From positions 1 through 28,949 of the forward strand of contig JARLGP010000042.1 in the NCBI GenBank assembly GCA_031292735.1: 28,949 nucleotides of DNA, read 5' to 3'. Each line of letters opens with the position of its first letter. Positions within the stretch are counted from its first letter, which is position 1. Shown in pieces: positions 1 through 8,056 of the stretch. Made by a program: the position numbers and the translations under genes. The stretch is from Holophaga sp. GTDB taxonomy: Bacteria; Acidobacteriota; Holophagae; Holophagales; Holophagaceae. The notes beneath the pieces were generated by a model that made no database searches, was not told the DNA's origin, and saw only the letters and a program-made list of their open reading frames with translations.

Positions 1-558
1 GAGGAGGAGGACACGCTCCAGGCTGTGCGCCGGGCCGGGTCCGCGGTGCTGTGGTTCAGCGCGGAGCCCTGGGACCAGATGGCCCAGCTGTGGGTGCTGG
101 CCCGGTTGAGCCGGGGGGAGCCCCGCCCGTTCCTGACCCTGGCCACGCTTCGGGAAGGGGGGTGCGCCGTGCCGGCCGCCGCCCTGGACCAGGCCTTCCA
201 GCTGCGCCAGCCGCTGGCGCCGGGGGACCGGGAGCAGGCCGCATGGCTGTGGGACCGGTTCGAGGCGGAGGACTGGCCGGCCCTGTGGAAATGGCTGCAC
301 CAGGGCCGGGAAATCCCTTCGCTGCCCTTCCTGGCGCGGGCCCTGGCCCGGGTGCTGGAGGACCGGCCGCCGCTGGTTCCGGGCCGTACCGAGCGGCAGG
401 TGCGGGAGCTGAAGGCGGCGGGGGTGCGGGACCTGCCCGCCATGATGCGGGCGCTGGGCGCGCTGGAGGCGCCCTACGGGATGGCCTGGTACGGGGATCT
501 GGTGGTGAGGAAGCTCATGGAAGGGAAGCCGGGCCATGCGGCAGGGTCAGGTTCTTGA
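1..558 (+). CDS. DUF1835-like protein, 3' part (5' end outside window)
   Basis: The reading frame is open from base 1 (first residues EEEDTLQAV) and ends at TGA 556-558, so the gene starts before the window. A GTG at base 25 is in frame but is probably internal. The first visible stretch, with LWFSAEPWDQMAQLWVL, resembles the 'LWFEHDLFDQL' segment of DUF1835 proteins. A downstream helical, Trp/Arg-rich part ending GMAWYGDLVVRKLMEG fits the usual C-terminal half of that family, whose function is not established. No membrane segment or signal peptide is seen. The 3' end overlaps the convergent ATPase gene by 44 bp. The family call rests on remembered motif similarity only; an uncharacterised helical protein is the alternative. 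Confidence 0.6.
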   Translation, partial: EEEDTLQAVRRAGSAVLWFSAEPWDQMAQLWVLARLSRGEPRPFLTLATLREGGCAVPAAALDQAFQLRQPLAPGDREQAAWLWDRFEAEDWPALWKWLHQGREIPSLPFLARALARVLEDRPPLVPGRTERQVRELKAAGVRDLPAMMRALGALEAPYGMAWYGDLVVRKLMEGKPGHAAGSGS

Positions 559-1687
559 GCGCGGTCAACCCCAGCGCTTCGACTCTTTCGCTCAGGGGAA
601 ACCGCTGGTCTCCCGGAAACACCACATAGAGGCGCTCAAGCCCCAGGTTCTCCATGGCGCTGGCCATGGATTTCGTGGTCCGGGGCGCATCCGTGTATTT
701 GAACTCGAAACCGAACCGCTTCCCGCCCCTGAACACCAGCAGATCCAGTTCGGCCTGGTTGTGGGTCGCCCAGAAGTAGGCCTCCTCCGAGGGGACGTCC
801 AGGACCCTGAGCGCACTTTCCAGGGCGAACCCTTCCCAGGAGGCCCCCAGCTTGGGGTGGGTCTCGATGTCGCGTCCCAGTTCCAGTCCCAGGAGGGAAT
901 GGAAGACTCCGGAATCCCTGAAATAGATCTTGGGTGTCTTCACCAGCCGTTTGCCCAGGTTCTCGGTCCAGGGAAGGAGCTGGCGGACCATGAATGTGCC
1001 GGTGAGAAGATCCAGATAGCGCCGGACAGTGGTGTCAGAGATGCCGAGGGACCTGCCCAGTTCCGAGGAATTGAACAGTTGCCCGTGATAATGGGCCAAC
1101 ATCATCCAGAACCGGCGCAGGGCCTGCGCCGGGATCTGGATGCCGAGGGCGGGGATGTCCCGCTCCAGGAAGGTCGAAACGTAGGCTTTTAGCCAGGTGG
1201 CGCTCGCCTGGTCCGTCCGGGCGAGGTAGGCGCGGGGGAAGCCCCCCCGCAGCCAAAGGCGCCGCCAACTCTCCACCTCCTGCAAGGAGAAGGGCGGCAG
1301 TTCCAGAAAACCGATCCGTCCGGCCAGAGATTCGGCGCCCTGGCGGATCAGATCGCGGGAAGCGCTGCCCAGGATCAGGAACCGGGTCCGGTTGCCCGGA
1401 CGATCCACCAGGACCCTGAGGACCGGGAACAGATCGGGCCGGCGCTGGACTTCATCAATGATCACCAGGCCTGACAGGTGCTCCAGGGCCAGTTTCGGGT
1501 TTTCCAGGCGAGCCAGATGGGTCGGGTCTTCCAGGTCGAAAAGATGAACATGGGCCCCAGCCTTCAGGGAACCGGCGAATTGCCTGGCCAGGGTGGTTTT
1601 CCCGCATTGTCTCGGACCCAGGAGCGCGAGCACGTGGTGTACCTTGAACTGGTGGGTGATCTGGCGGAGATAGGTCGGACGGTCCAT
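515..1687 (-). CDS. ATP-binding protein, AAA_14/DUF4143 type
   Basis: This 390-residue protein has the layout of the widespread AAA_14 plus DUF4143 ATPases. A Walker A (GPRQCGKTT, about residues 24-32) is followed by a Walker B (LVIIDEVQ, about 74-81) and a sensor-like LILGSASRDL near 105-114. A winged-helix-like middle follows (LGRSLGISDTTVRRYLDLL), then a C-terminal PD-(D/E)XK-like region (ELDLLVF then FEFKYTDAP). The last part resembles the restriction-endonuclease-like fold often found in this family. The cellular role is not defined; such proteins are often strain-variable accessory genes. Codon use looks less GC-biased than in the neighbours, consistent with acquisition by transfer. The start is ATG at 1687 with only a weak ribosome-binding site. 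A TATAAT lies 44 bases upstream. The 3' end overlaps the convergent DUF1835-like gene. Confidence 0.85.
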   Translation of the reverse strand: MDRPTYLRQITHQFKVHHVLALLGPRQCGKTTLARQFAGSLKAGAHVHLFDLEDPTHLARLENPKLALEHLSGLVIIDEVQRRPDLFPVLRVLVDRPGNRTRFLILGSASRDLIRQGAESLAGRIGFLELPPFSLQEVESWRRLWLRGGFPRAYLARTDQASATWLKAYVSTFLERDIPALGIQIPAQALRRFWMMLAHYHGQLFNSSELGRSLGISDTTVRRYLDLLTGTFMVRQLLPWTENLGKRLVKTPKIYFRDSGVFHSLLGLELGRDIETHPKLGASWEGFALESALRVLDVPSEEAYFWATHNQAELDLLVFRGGKRFGFEFKYTDAPRTTKSMASAMENLGLERLYVVFPGDQRFPLSERVEALGLTALKNLTLPHGPASLP

Positions 1688-1730
1688 GATTATCCAGGAA
1701 AATTCTTCAGGCGATGAAGAAATTTCATGG

Positions 1731-1759
1731 ATTATAGCCCCGGAAAATCCTTCCGGCCA
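1731..1759 (-). promoter_or_regulatory. Candidate sigma70-type promoter for the AAA_14 ATPase gene
   Basis: Read on the minus strand, a perfect TATAAT (1736-1731) is preceded by a 17-base spacer and TGGCCG (1759-1754), which matches three of six -35 consensus bases. It lies about 44 bases before the ATPase ATG. A perfect TATAAT is uncommon in such GC-rich DNA, which supports the call; the -35 is weak. Confidence 0.4.
1740..1756 (-). terminator. Small hairpin downstream of the EamA transporter gene
   Basis: CCGGAA and TTCCGG form a perfect 6-bp inverted repeat around a 5-base loop, starting 22 bases past the transporter stop codon. There is no run of U after it, so it is at best a weak terminator. 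It sits inside the spacer of the proposed ATPase promoter. Confidence 0.3.
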
Positions 1760-1778
1760 TCGCTTTCCAGGAAGGCCT

Positions 1779-2690
1779 TCAGGCCCTCCGTGCGGCGGCG
1801 GCCTCCAGGTTCTTGCTGACGGTGATGATGACCACCGAAAGGATGATCACCACGGTGGCCCAGACGGAGCGTGCGGTGAGCTGCTCGTGGGCCAGCAGCC
1901 AGCCCAGGAACACGGCGACCACGGGATTGACGAAGGCGTAGGTGGAGACCCAGGTGGGATCGGCGTTCTTCAGCAGCCAGATGTAGGCGTTGTAGGCGAT
2001 GATCGAGCCGAACAGGACCAGGTAGCCCATGCCGAACATGGAACGCAGGGAGACTTCGGCCAGCCGGAACCGGCCCCATTCGCCGCACAGGCCCGAGGCC
2101 AGCACCAGCAGCGCGCCGCCCGCCAGCATCTGCATGCCCACCGCCAGGAGCGGCGAGCCCGGCAGCCGGGCCTGGCGCGAGTACAGTGAGCCCCAGGCCC
2201 AGAAGAAGGCCCCCGCCAGCAGGGCGATCACCCCCACCGGGCTGATCCGGCCCAGGCCGGATCCGGAGGGCAGCACCAGGATGGCGATGCCCGCGAAACC
2301 CAGGACGATGGCGCCGGCCACCACCGGCTTGGGCCGCGTGCCGTGCTTGCCCAGCAGGCCCATCAGGATCATCCACAAGGGCACGGTGGCGATCAGCAGG
2401 GCGGCGACGCTGGAAGACACCATCTGCTCGGCCCAGGACACCAGGCCGTTGCCCGCCAGCAGCAGCAGCGCGCCCACCAGGATCGCGTCGATCCAGTGCG
2501 CCTTCCCGGGCCGGGCGGCCCCGGTGCACCGGGAATACAGGTACACCGCCAGCCCGGCCACCAGGAACCGGGTGCCGGCCATGAGGAAAGGCGGGATGGT
2601 CTGCACGGCGAAGCGGATGCCCAGGTAGGTGCCGCCCCAGAGAAAGTACACGATCAGCAGGGCCCCGATGCTGTAGACCTTTTTATTCAT
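1779..2690 (-). CDS. EamA-family (DMT superfamily) membrane transporter, YedA-like
   Basis: This 303-residue, very hydrophobic protein has about ten membrane helices arranged as two EamA repeats (roughly residues 5-135 and 150-285). The N-terminal YFLWGGTYLGIRFAVQTIPP is characteristic of the YedA/RhaT-like drug/metabolite exporter group. Members move amino acids, metabolites or drugs across the inner membrane; the substrate cannot be read from sequence. The frame is open further upstream to 2981, but the ATG at 2690 is chosen because a GGAG lies seven bases before it and the extension is not membrane-like. The gene is divergent from the aminotransferase gene across a 178-bp spacer, so the two could share regulation. 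Export of an amino acid made by that neighbour is a possible but unproven link. Confidence 0.88.
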   Translation of the reverse strand: MNKKVYSIGALLIVYFLWGGTYLGIRFAVQTIPPFLMAGTRFLVAGLAVYLYSRCTGAARPGKAHWIDAILVGALLLLAGNGLVSWAEQMVSSSVAALLIATVPLWMILMGLLGKHGTRPKPVVAGAIVLGFAGIAILVLPSGSGLGRISPVGVIALLAGAFFWAWGSLYSRQARLPGSPLLAVGMQMLAGGALLVLASGLCGEWGRFRLAEVSLRSMFGMGYLVLFGSIIAYNAYIWLLKNADPTWVSTYAFVNPVVAVFLGWLLAHEQLTARSVWATVVIILSVVIITVSKNLEAAAARRA

Positions 2691-2697
2691 GACATTT

Positions 2698-2701
2698 CTC
2701 C
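2698..2701 (-). promoter_or_regulatory. Ribosome-binding site that fixes the EamA transporter start
   Basis: GGAG on the minus strand is seven bases before ATG 2690-2688. It supports this start over the in-frame upstream codons, whose translation would overlap the divergent aminotransferase gene. Confidence 0.6.
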
Positions 2702-2868
2702 ACTTACCAGGATGGCCGATCGGCCCCGGGCCGGCCACCCGGTTCTTGCGGGCCTCGGCGCCGGAGCCGCCTGTGATAAATGACTCTTTCCATCCGGGAC
2801 CCGGTTGCGCCATCCCGGTCATGGCAAAATTGGGACTCCATTGGAAATGACCTGACAAAGGATCCGCC

Positions 2869-4224
2869 ATGACGATCAAGCTTGAAAACCTCGGCAAGGC
2901 TGTGCTCGACACCCAGTACGCCGTACGCGGGGCCATTGTGGCCCGGGCCGCGGAGCTGGAGCGCGCGGGCCATGACATCATCTATTGCAACATCGGCAAC
3001 CCGCAGGCCCTGGAGCAGAAACCGCTCACCTACCTGCGCCAGACCCTGGCCCTGGTGCAGTATCCGGAACTGATCGAGACGGGGGCCAGCCTGTTCCCCT
3101 CGGACGTGCTGGAAACCGCGGCGCAGCTGCTGGCGGGCTCCCGCTACGGGGTGGGCGCCTATTCCGACAGCAAGGGCGTGCGCTGCGTGCGGGATGCGGT
3201 GGCCCGGTTCATCAGCCAGCGGGACGGCATCGAGGCCGATCCCGAGGCCATCTACCTCACCGACGGCGCCTCCAAGGGGGTCCAGGCGGCCCTGCGCATC
3301 CTCATCGGCGGCCCCAGCGACGGGATCATGATCCCCATCCCCCAGTACCCGCTGTACAGCGCCACCATCACCCTCTACGAGGGCAGGCAGGTGAACTTCT
3401 ACATGGACGAGGCCAACGACTGGAAGCTGAGCCAGGGCATGCTGGAGTCCAGCTTCCGGGACGCCATGGCCAAGGGCGTGAAGGTGCGCGCCATCTGCGT
3501 CATCAACCCCGGCAACCCCACCGGCTCGGTCATGGACTGGGACAACATCGCCATGGTCATCCGCTTCGCCAAGGCCCACAACCTGGCCATCCTGGCCGAC
3601 GAGGTGTACCAGGAGAACGTCTACCTGGCGGGCGACCGCTTCGTCTCGTTCGCCAAGGTGATGAGCGAACTGGGCGAAAAGGACGTCAGCCTGTTCAGCT
3701 TCCACTCCTGCTCCAAGGGCTACATGGGCGAGTGCGGCCAGCGAGGCGGCTACATGGAGATCCGCAACATCCCCCAGGACGTGGTGGCCCAGATCCTCAA
3801 GATCCAGAGCGTCGGCCTGTGCGCCAACCTCACCGGCCAGATGACCACCTACTGCCTGGTGACCCCGCCCAGGCCCGGCCAGCCCAGCTACGACCTGTTC
3901 GTCAAGGAGCGGGACGGCATCCTGGACGAGCTGAAGCAGCGGGCGGTGCTCCTGGCCGAGGGGCTGAACCGGATCCCCGGCTACCAGTGCAACAAGGTGG
4001 CGGGCGCCATGTACTGCTTCCCCCAGGTCACCCTGCCCGCCGGCCGCACCGACACGGAATACTGCATGGCCCTGCTGGAGGCCACCGGCATCTGCGTGGT
4101 CCCCGGCTCCGGGTTCGGCCAGAACCCGGGCACCACCCACTTCCGCACCACCATCCTGCCGCCCACCTACAAGATGAAGCAGGTGGTGGAGAAGCTCACC
4201 GCCTTCCACCTGGCCTACAAGTAG
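2869..4224 (+). CDS. Alanine aminotransferase-like class I/II PLP aminotransferase (eukaryotic GPT-like)
   Basis: This 451-residue protein has the class I/II aminotransferase fold signatures. NPGNPTG carries the PLP-contacting Asn, LADEVYQENVY carries the cofactor Asp/Tyr, and FHSCSKGYMGECGQRGGY contains the Schiff-base Lys. The latter closely matches the active-site segment of animal and plant alanine aminotransferases (FHS.SKG..GECG.RGGY), so reversible transfer between alanine and 2-oxoglutarate, giving pyruvate and glutamate, is the best prediction. The N-terminal half also has the ALT-like IGNPQAL and a Gly-rich GAYSDSKGV. The start ATG has AAAGGA upstream. It is cytosolic, with no signal peptide. 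It is divergent from an EamA exporter, and its stop overlaps the convergent ABC ATPase gene by 10 bp. Aspartate or another transaminase activity is the alternative. Confidence 0.87.
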   Translation: MTIKLENLGKAVLDTQYAVRGAIVARAAELERAGHDIIYCNIGNPQALEQKPLTYLRQTLALVQYPELIETGASLFPSDVLETAAQLLAGSRYGVGAYSDSKGVRCVRDAVARFISQRDGIEADPEAIYLTDGASKGVQAALRILIGGPSDGIMIPIPQYPLYSATITLYEGRQVNFYMDEANDWKLSQGMLESSFRDAMAKGVKVRAICVINPGNPTGSVMDWDNIAMVIRFAKAHNLAILADEVYQENVYLAGDRFVSFAKVMSELGEKDVSLFSFHSCSKGYMGECGQRGGYMEIRNIPQDVVAQILKIQSVGLCANLTGQMTTYCLVTPPRPGQPSYDLFVKERDGILDELKQRAVLLAEGLNRIPGYQCNKVAGAMYCFPQVTLPAGRTDTEYCMALLEATGICVVPGSGFGQNPGTTHFRTTILPPTYKMKQVVEKLTAFHLAYK

Positions 4225-5279
4225 GTCAGCAGGCACGCCTCCCTGGGGAAGCTGACGGTCACCGCCGACCCCAGGGCGGGCAGCGCCAGGTGCGGGGCGT
4301 TGAACCGGTCCAGGGACAGGGTCTGGCCGCCCACATCGATCCCCAGGCGCACGATGGAGCCCAGGAAGACGATGGCGGTCAGGGTCCCGGCCAGCTGGTT
4401 GGCGCCGGGGATGCCGGCGTCCAGGGAAAGCATCTCCGGGCGCAGCGACAGCCGCACCGGGGACCCGGTGACCGGGCCCGCGGCCCGCACCGTCTGGCCC
4501 GCCACCGCCAGCAGCCCCTGGGCGGGGTCCAGCACGCTCGCCTCCAGGGTGTTCAGGTTGCCGATGAACGAGGCCACGAACGGGGTGGCCGGGCGGTTGT
4601 AGATCTCGAACGGGGTGCCCACCTGCTCGATCCGGCCGGCCTGCATCACCACGATCCGGTCGGACAGGGAGAGCGCCTCCTCCTGGTCGTGGGTGACGTA
4701 GATGGTGGTGATCCCGGTGCGCTGCTGGATGGCCCGGATCTCGGTGCGCAGCAGGGCCCGGATCTTGGCGTCCAGGGCCGATAGGGGCTCGTCCAGGAGC
4801 AGCACCTTGGGCTTCACCGCCAGGGCCCGGGCCAGGGAGGCCCGCTGCTGCTGGCCGCCGGACAGCTGGTGCGGGTAGCGCTCGCCCAGGTCCTCCATGT
4901 GGATCAGGGCGAGCATCTCCGCCACCCGCTCGGCGGCCTCGCGCGGGGGCCAGCCGGCCACCTTCAGGCCGAACGCGATGTTCCGGCGCACGGTCATGTT
5001 GGGGAACAGGGCGTAGTTCTGGAACACCATGCCCACGCCGCGCCGGTTGGGCGGCACCGGGAGGATGTCCTCGCCGCCGATCCGGATGCTGCCGGCGCTG
5101 GGCGTCTCGAACCCGGCGATCATCCGCAGGGTGGTGGTCTTGCCGCAGCCCGAGCCGCCCAGGAAGGACACGAACTCGCCCTCGGCCACCGCCAGGGTGA
5201 ACCCGTCCACCACCGCGGTGCGGCCGTACCGCTTGACCACGCCTTCCAGTTCCAGGAATGCCATCTCGGGTGCCCCCAT
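4215..5279 (-). CDS. ABC importer ATPase (FbpC/PotA-like)
   Basis: This 354-residue cytoplasmic ATPase belongs to an ABC uptake system. It has Walker A GGSGCGKT (about 41-48), Q-loop Gln in VFQNYALFPNMTV (about 87), signature LSGGQQQR (139-146), Walker B LLLDEP (160-165) and the H-loop His in YVTHDQEEA (about 197). A C-terminal TOBE-like extension (from about 280) is typical of the MOI/CUT1-type importers for iron(III), polyamines, thiamine, phosphonates or sugars. ATG 5279 is chosen because it overlaps the permease stop as TGATG, suggesting translational coupling. ATG 5264 is a possible alternative. It is the last gene of a four-gene operon, and its stop overlaps the 3' end of the convergent aminotransferase gene. 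The substrate is unknown. Confidence 0.93.
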   Translation of the reverse strand: MGAPEMAFLELEGVVKRYGRTAVVDGFTLAVAEGEFVSFLGGSGCGKTTTLRMIAGFETPSAGSIRIGGEDILPVPPNRRGVGMVFQNYALFPNMTVRRNIAFGLKVAGWPPREAAERVAEMLALIHMEDLGERYPHQLSGGQQQRASLARALAVKPKVLLLDEPLSALDAKIRALLRTEIRAIQQRTGITTIYVTHDQEEALSLSDRIVVMQAGRIEQVGTPFEIYNRPATPFVASFIGNLNTLEASVLDPAQGLLAVAGQTVRAAGPVTGSPVRLSLRPEMLSLDAGIPGANQLAGTLTAIVFLGSIVRLGIDVGGQTLSLDRFNAPHLALPALGSAVTVSFPREACLLTYL

Positions 5280-6061
5280 CAATGGGTCCCGCCCAGGGCG
5301 GAGCCCGTTCCAGCCAGGCGGCTGGCGAACTGGATGAGGCCGATCAGGCCCCAGGTGAGCAGGAAGCTGAGGATGGCCAGGGCGGCCGGCTCGTAGGCCA
5401 GGTCCCGGCCCACCAGGGCCATGTAGGGGCCGAACGCGGGCCAGGCCAGCATGACCGCCAGGGTGAGCTCGCCGATCACGATGGAGAAGGTGAGGAAGGC
5501 CGCGCTGAGCAGGGAGACCCGCATGTTCGGCAGCACCACCTTGAACATGATGGTGCCCCAGGAGGCGCCCAGGCTCTGGGCGGCCTCGGTGAGCCCGCGC
5601 AGGTCCATGGCCCGCAGGCCCGCGTCCACCGAGCGGTAGATGTAGGGGAACGACAGCACCACGTAGCCGGCCACCAGCAGCCAGCGGCTGGAGACCAGCT
5701 GGAACGGCGGCGCGCCGTACATCCGGATCAGGCCGAACACCAGCACGATCGGCGGGATGACGAAGGGCAGCAGGGAGACCGTCTCCACCAGGGACCTGGC
5801 CCAGGGCGCGCGCAGGTGGATCCAGATCACCGTGGGGATCACCAGGCACAGCCCGGCGAGGATGGTGAGCACCGCCATCTCCAGGGAGAAGGTGAAGGTC
5901 GCCAGGAACTGGGGGTCGGCGAACACCCGCTGGTAGGCGGCGAAGCCCAGCGCGCCGCGCCGGCCGTGCAGGGAGAACAGGAAGGTGCCCAGCAGCGGGA
6001 TGAAGAAGTACAGGAAGCCCAGCCCCAGCCACAGCCAGGCCGAGCCGCGCCGGGCGCTCAC
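5279..6061 (-). CDS. ABC importer inner-membrane permease (second permease)
   Basis: This 260-residue membrane protein of the binding-protein-dependent permease family (PotC/FbpB C-half type) has about six helices. The EAA coupling loop LTEAAQSLGASWGTIMFKVVLP docks the ATPase. The start is GTG at 6061, giving VSARRGSAW; it overlaps the stop of the preceding permease as GTGA. A longer frame exists upstream to 6739, but that stretch lies over the first permease in another frame and is Arg/Pro/Gly-rich, so it is not coding. It should form a heterodimer with the product of the gene upstream. As with the rest of the operon, the transported compound cannot be named from the permease. Confidence 0.9.
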   Translation of the reverse strand: MSARRGSAWLWLGLGFLYFFIPLLGTFLFSLHGRRGALGFAAYQRVFADPQFLATFTFSLEMAVLTILAGLCLVIPTVIWIHLRAPWARSLVETVSLLPFVIPPIVLVFGLIRMYGAPPFQLVSSRWLLVAGYVVLSFPYIYRSVDAGLRAMDLRGLTEAAQSLGASWGTIMFKVVLPNMRVSLLSAAFLTFSIVIGELTLAVMLAWPAFGPYMALVGRDLAYEPAALAILSFLLTWGLIGLIQFASRLAGTGSALGGTH

Positions 6062-6915
6062 CGGAGCCACCGGGAGGCCCGCCGCTGCAGGGCGGCGTAG
6101 GCCAGGATGCAGACGGTCATCACCACCAGCATGCCGAACGCCAGGGCGTAGCCCAGGTTGGGGTCGTGCAGCACGTCGCCCTGGATCTGGGCGCCGATCA
6201 GGATGGGCACCAGGTTCAGCATCCCGCCGGTGAGGGCGTAGGCGGTGGCGTAGGCGCCGAAGGCGTTGCCGAACAGCAGGATCATGCAGGAGAGCAGGGG
6301 CGGCGCCAGGATCGGCAGGCCGATGTGGAGCCAGTACTGGGTGCGGGACGCCCCCAGGCTTTCCGAGGCCTCCCGCCACTCCCGCTTCATGCCGTCCAGC
6401 GCCGGGGTGATGATCAGCACCATCAGCGGCAGCTGGAAGTACAGGTAGGTGAGGCACAGGCCCCAGAAGCTGTACAGGTTGAAGCCGTGCTCGTAGAGGT
6501 TGATCCCGAACACCGTCTTCAGCACCACGGTGACCATGCCGACCCGGCCCAGGGTGGCGATGAAGGCGAAGGCCAGGGGCACCCCGGCGAAATTGGAGGC
6601 CACCCCGGAAAAGGTCAGCAGGCCGGACCGCAGGCCCCTGGGCAGGCCGCCCAGGGTCACCGAGAAGGCCAGCAGCAGCCCGCCCAGGCCCCCGGCCAGG
6701 GCGGTGACCGCGCTCACCTGGAGGGTGACCAGGTAGCACTTGAGGATGTCCGGGCGGAACAGGTGGGCCAGGTTGGCCAGGGTGAACGCCCCGTCGGCGT
6801 CCTGGAAGCTGCCCACCAGCAGGGAGCCGGCCGGCAGGATCATGAAGGCCAGGGCGAACAGGGCGAACGGGACGAGGCCCAGCCAGGCCCGCCGGAACGG
6901 GACCGGGGCGGCCAT
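6058..6915 (-). CDS. ABC importer inner-membrane permease (first permease)
   Basis: This 285-residue, strongly hydrophobic protein (PotB-like half of a two-permease importer) has an N-terminal helix FALFALAFMILPAGSLLVGSF. The family's coupling loop reads WREASESLGASRTQYWLHIGLP. The chosen ATG at 6915 gives MAAPVPFRRAWLG and starts 1 nt after the stop of the binding-protein gene (TAG, C, ATG). The frame is open upstream, but that part overlaps the binding-protein gene and is low-complexity. The tight spacing shows an operon with coordinated translation. It would pair with the permease that follows to make the membrane channel. Confidence 0.9.
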   Translation of the reverse strand: MAAPVPFRRAWLGLVPFALFALAFMILPAGSLLVGSFQDADGAFTLANLAHLFRPDILKCYLVTLQVSAVTALAGGLGGLLLAFSVTLGGLPRGLRSGLLTFSGVASNFAGVPLAFAFIATLGRVGMVTVVLKTVFGINLYEHGFNLYSFWGLCLTYLYFQLPLMVLIITPALDGMKREWREASESLGASRTQYWLHIGLPILAPPLLSCMILLFGNAFGAYATAYALTGGMLNLVPILIGAQIQGDVLHDPNLGYALAFGMLVVMTVCILAYAALQRRASRWLR

Positions 6916-6916
6916 G

Positions 6917-8044
6917 CTAGCGCTTGGTGACGGGGACGTTGACCACCTTGTCCCAGTTCTCGGCGGTGGCCTTCTTGATGGCCTCCTGGTCCCGGATGCT
7001 GGGGAACAGGGCCTTGGCATAGGCCTTGGCCGGCGGCAGCTTGGCCGCGATGGCGGCGGGGATGACCTTGCGCCGGGCCAGGTCGTCGAACCGCACCGGG
7101 TGGCCGTAGCCCTTGAGCCAAAGCAGCTGGCCCTCGTCGGAGTACAGGAATTCCTGGTACAGCCGGGCCGCGTTGGGGTGCGGCGCGTAGGCGCTGATCG
7201 CCTGGATGTAGACCCCGGCCACCACGCCGGTGGCGGGGATGATGATGCCGATGTTGGGGTTGCCGGCGCTCTTGTCCCGGTTGCTGAGGGCGTTGTAGTC
7301 CCAGCGCACGGTGATCGGCGTTTCGCCGGAGGCGACGGTGCCGGGGACGGCGATGATCGGCACGAAGTTGCCCACCCCGTTCAGCTTCTTGAAGAAGGCC
7401 AGCCCGGGCATGATGTTGGTGAAGCTGCCGCCGTTGGCCACGGCCGCGGCCGCCACGGTCAGGAAGGCCTGGTTGGAGACCCGGGGATCGCCGGACAGGG
7501 CGACCTTGCCCTTGTACTCGGGCTTGAGCAGGTCCGCCCAGTCCCTGGGAGGGTTCTTCACCAGGTCGGTGTTCACTTCGAAGGCCAGGGCCCCGTAGTA
7601 GTCGCCATACCAGTAGCCGTCGGCATCCTTCACCGAGGCCGGAATGGTGCTCCACGTCCTCACCTTGTAGGGGGCGACCAGATGGTCGGCCCGCACCTGG
7701 GGGCCGAAGGCCAGGCCCACGTCGATGACGTCCGGCGCCTGGCGGCCCTTGTTGTTCCGGTTGGCCTTGATCGCTTCGATCTCGTCGCCCGAACCGCCGT
7801 CCGGATTCAGCTCGTTCAGCTTGATGCCGTACTTGGCGGTGAACTTGCTGAAGATCTCGCCGTAGTTGACCCAGTCGTGCGGGCAGGCGATGACCGTGAG
7901 CTCCGCTTCGGCCTTGGCGGCCTTGACCAGCTCGTTGAAGTCCGCCGGCGCCTGGGTGAGCAGGGGCCCGGCCTGGGCGGCGGGGCCCAGGCCGGCGGCG
8001 AGGGCGATGGCCAGGGCGGGCAACAGGTTCATTGGGCTCTTCAT
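6917..8044 (-). CDS. ABC importer periplasmic substrate-binding protein (COG1840-like)
   Basis: This 375-residue protein has a clear N-terminal signal peptide (MKSPMNLLPALAIALAAG... with a likely cleavage after AQA at about residue 25). The rest has the layout of the AfuA/FbpA/PotD-like binding proteins, including ADGYWYGDYYGALAFEVNTD and WADLLKPEYKGKVAL, then a C-terminal region with LYQEFLYSDEGQ. Its role is to capture a solute in the periplasm and deliver it to the two permeases. Relatives bind iron(III), thiamine, polyamines or 2-aminoethylphosphonate. The YY pair might be compared with ferric-site tyrosines, but this is not conclusive. ATG 8044 is chosen because AAAGGA lies six bases upstream and the signal peptide begins there. 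It is first in the operon, so its promoter should be in the 8045-8274 gap. Confidence 0.9.
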   Translation of the reverse strand: MKSPMNLLPALAIALAAGLGPAAQAGPLLTQAPADFNELVKAAKAEAELTVIACPHDWVNYGEIFSKFTAKYGIKLNELNPDGGSGDEIEAIKANRNNKGRQAPDVIDVGLAFGPQVRADHLVAPYKVRTWSTIPASVKDADGYWYGDYYGALAFEVNTDLVKNPPRDWADLLKPEYKGKVALSGDPRVSNQAFLTVAAAAVANGGSFTNIMPGLAFFKKLNGVGNFVPIIAVPGTVASGETPITVRWDYNALSNRDKSAGNPNIGIIIPATGVVAGVYIQAISAYAPHPNAARLYQEFLYSDEGQLLWLKGYGHPVRFDDLARRKVIPAAIAAKLPPAKAYAKALFPSIRDQEAIKKATAENWDKVVNVPVTKR

Positions 8045-8050
8045 GCTCGA

Positions 8051-8056
8051 TCCTTT
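8051..8056 (-). promoter_or_regulatory. Ribosome-binding site fixing the binding-protein start
   Basis: AAAGGA on the minus strand is six bases before ATG 8044-8042. The frame is open further upstream, and this site together with the signal peptide decides the start. Confidence 0.6.

Noticed and set aside
2704..4236. 510-codon minus-strand frame opposite the aminotransferase
   Set aside because: It is repetitive Gly/His/Val-rich sequence typical of the antisense of GC-rich genes; the plus-strand gene has clear PLP motifs.
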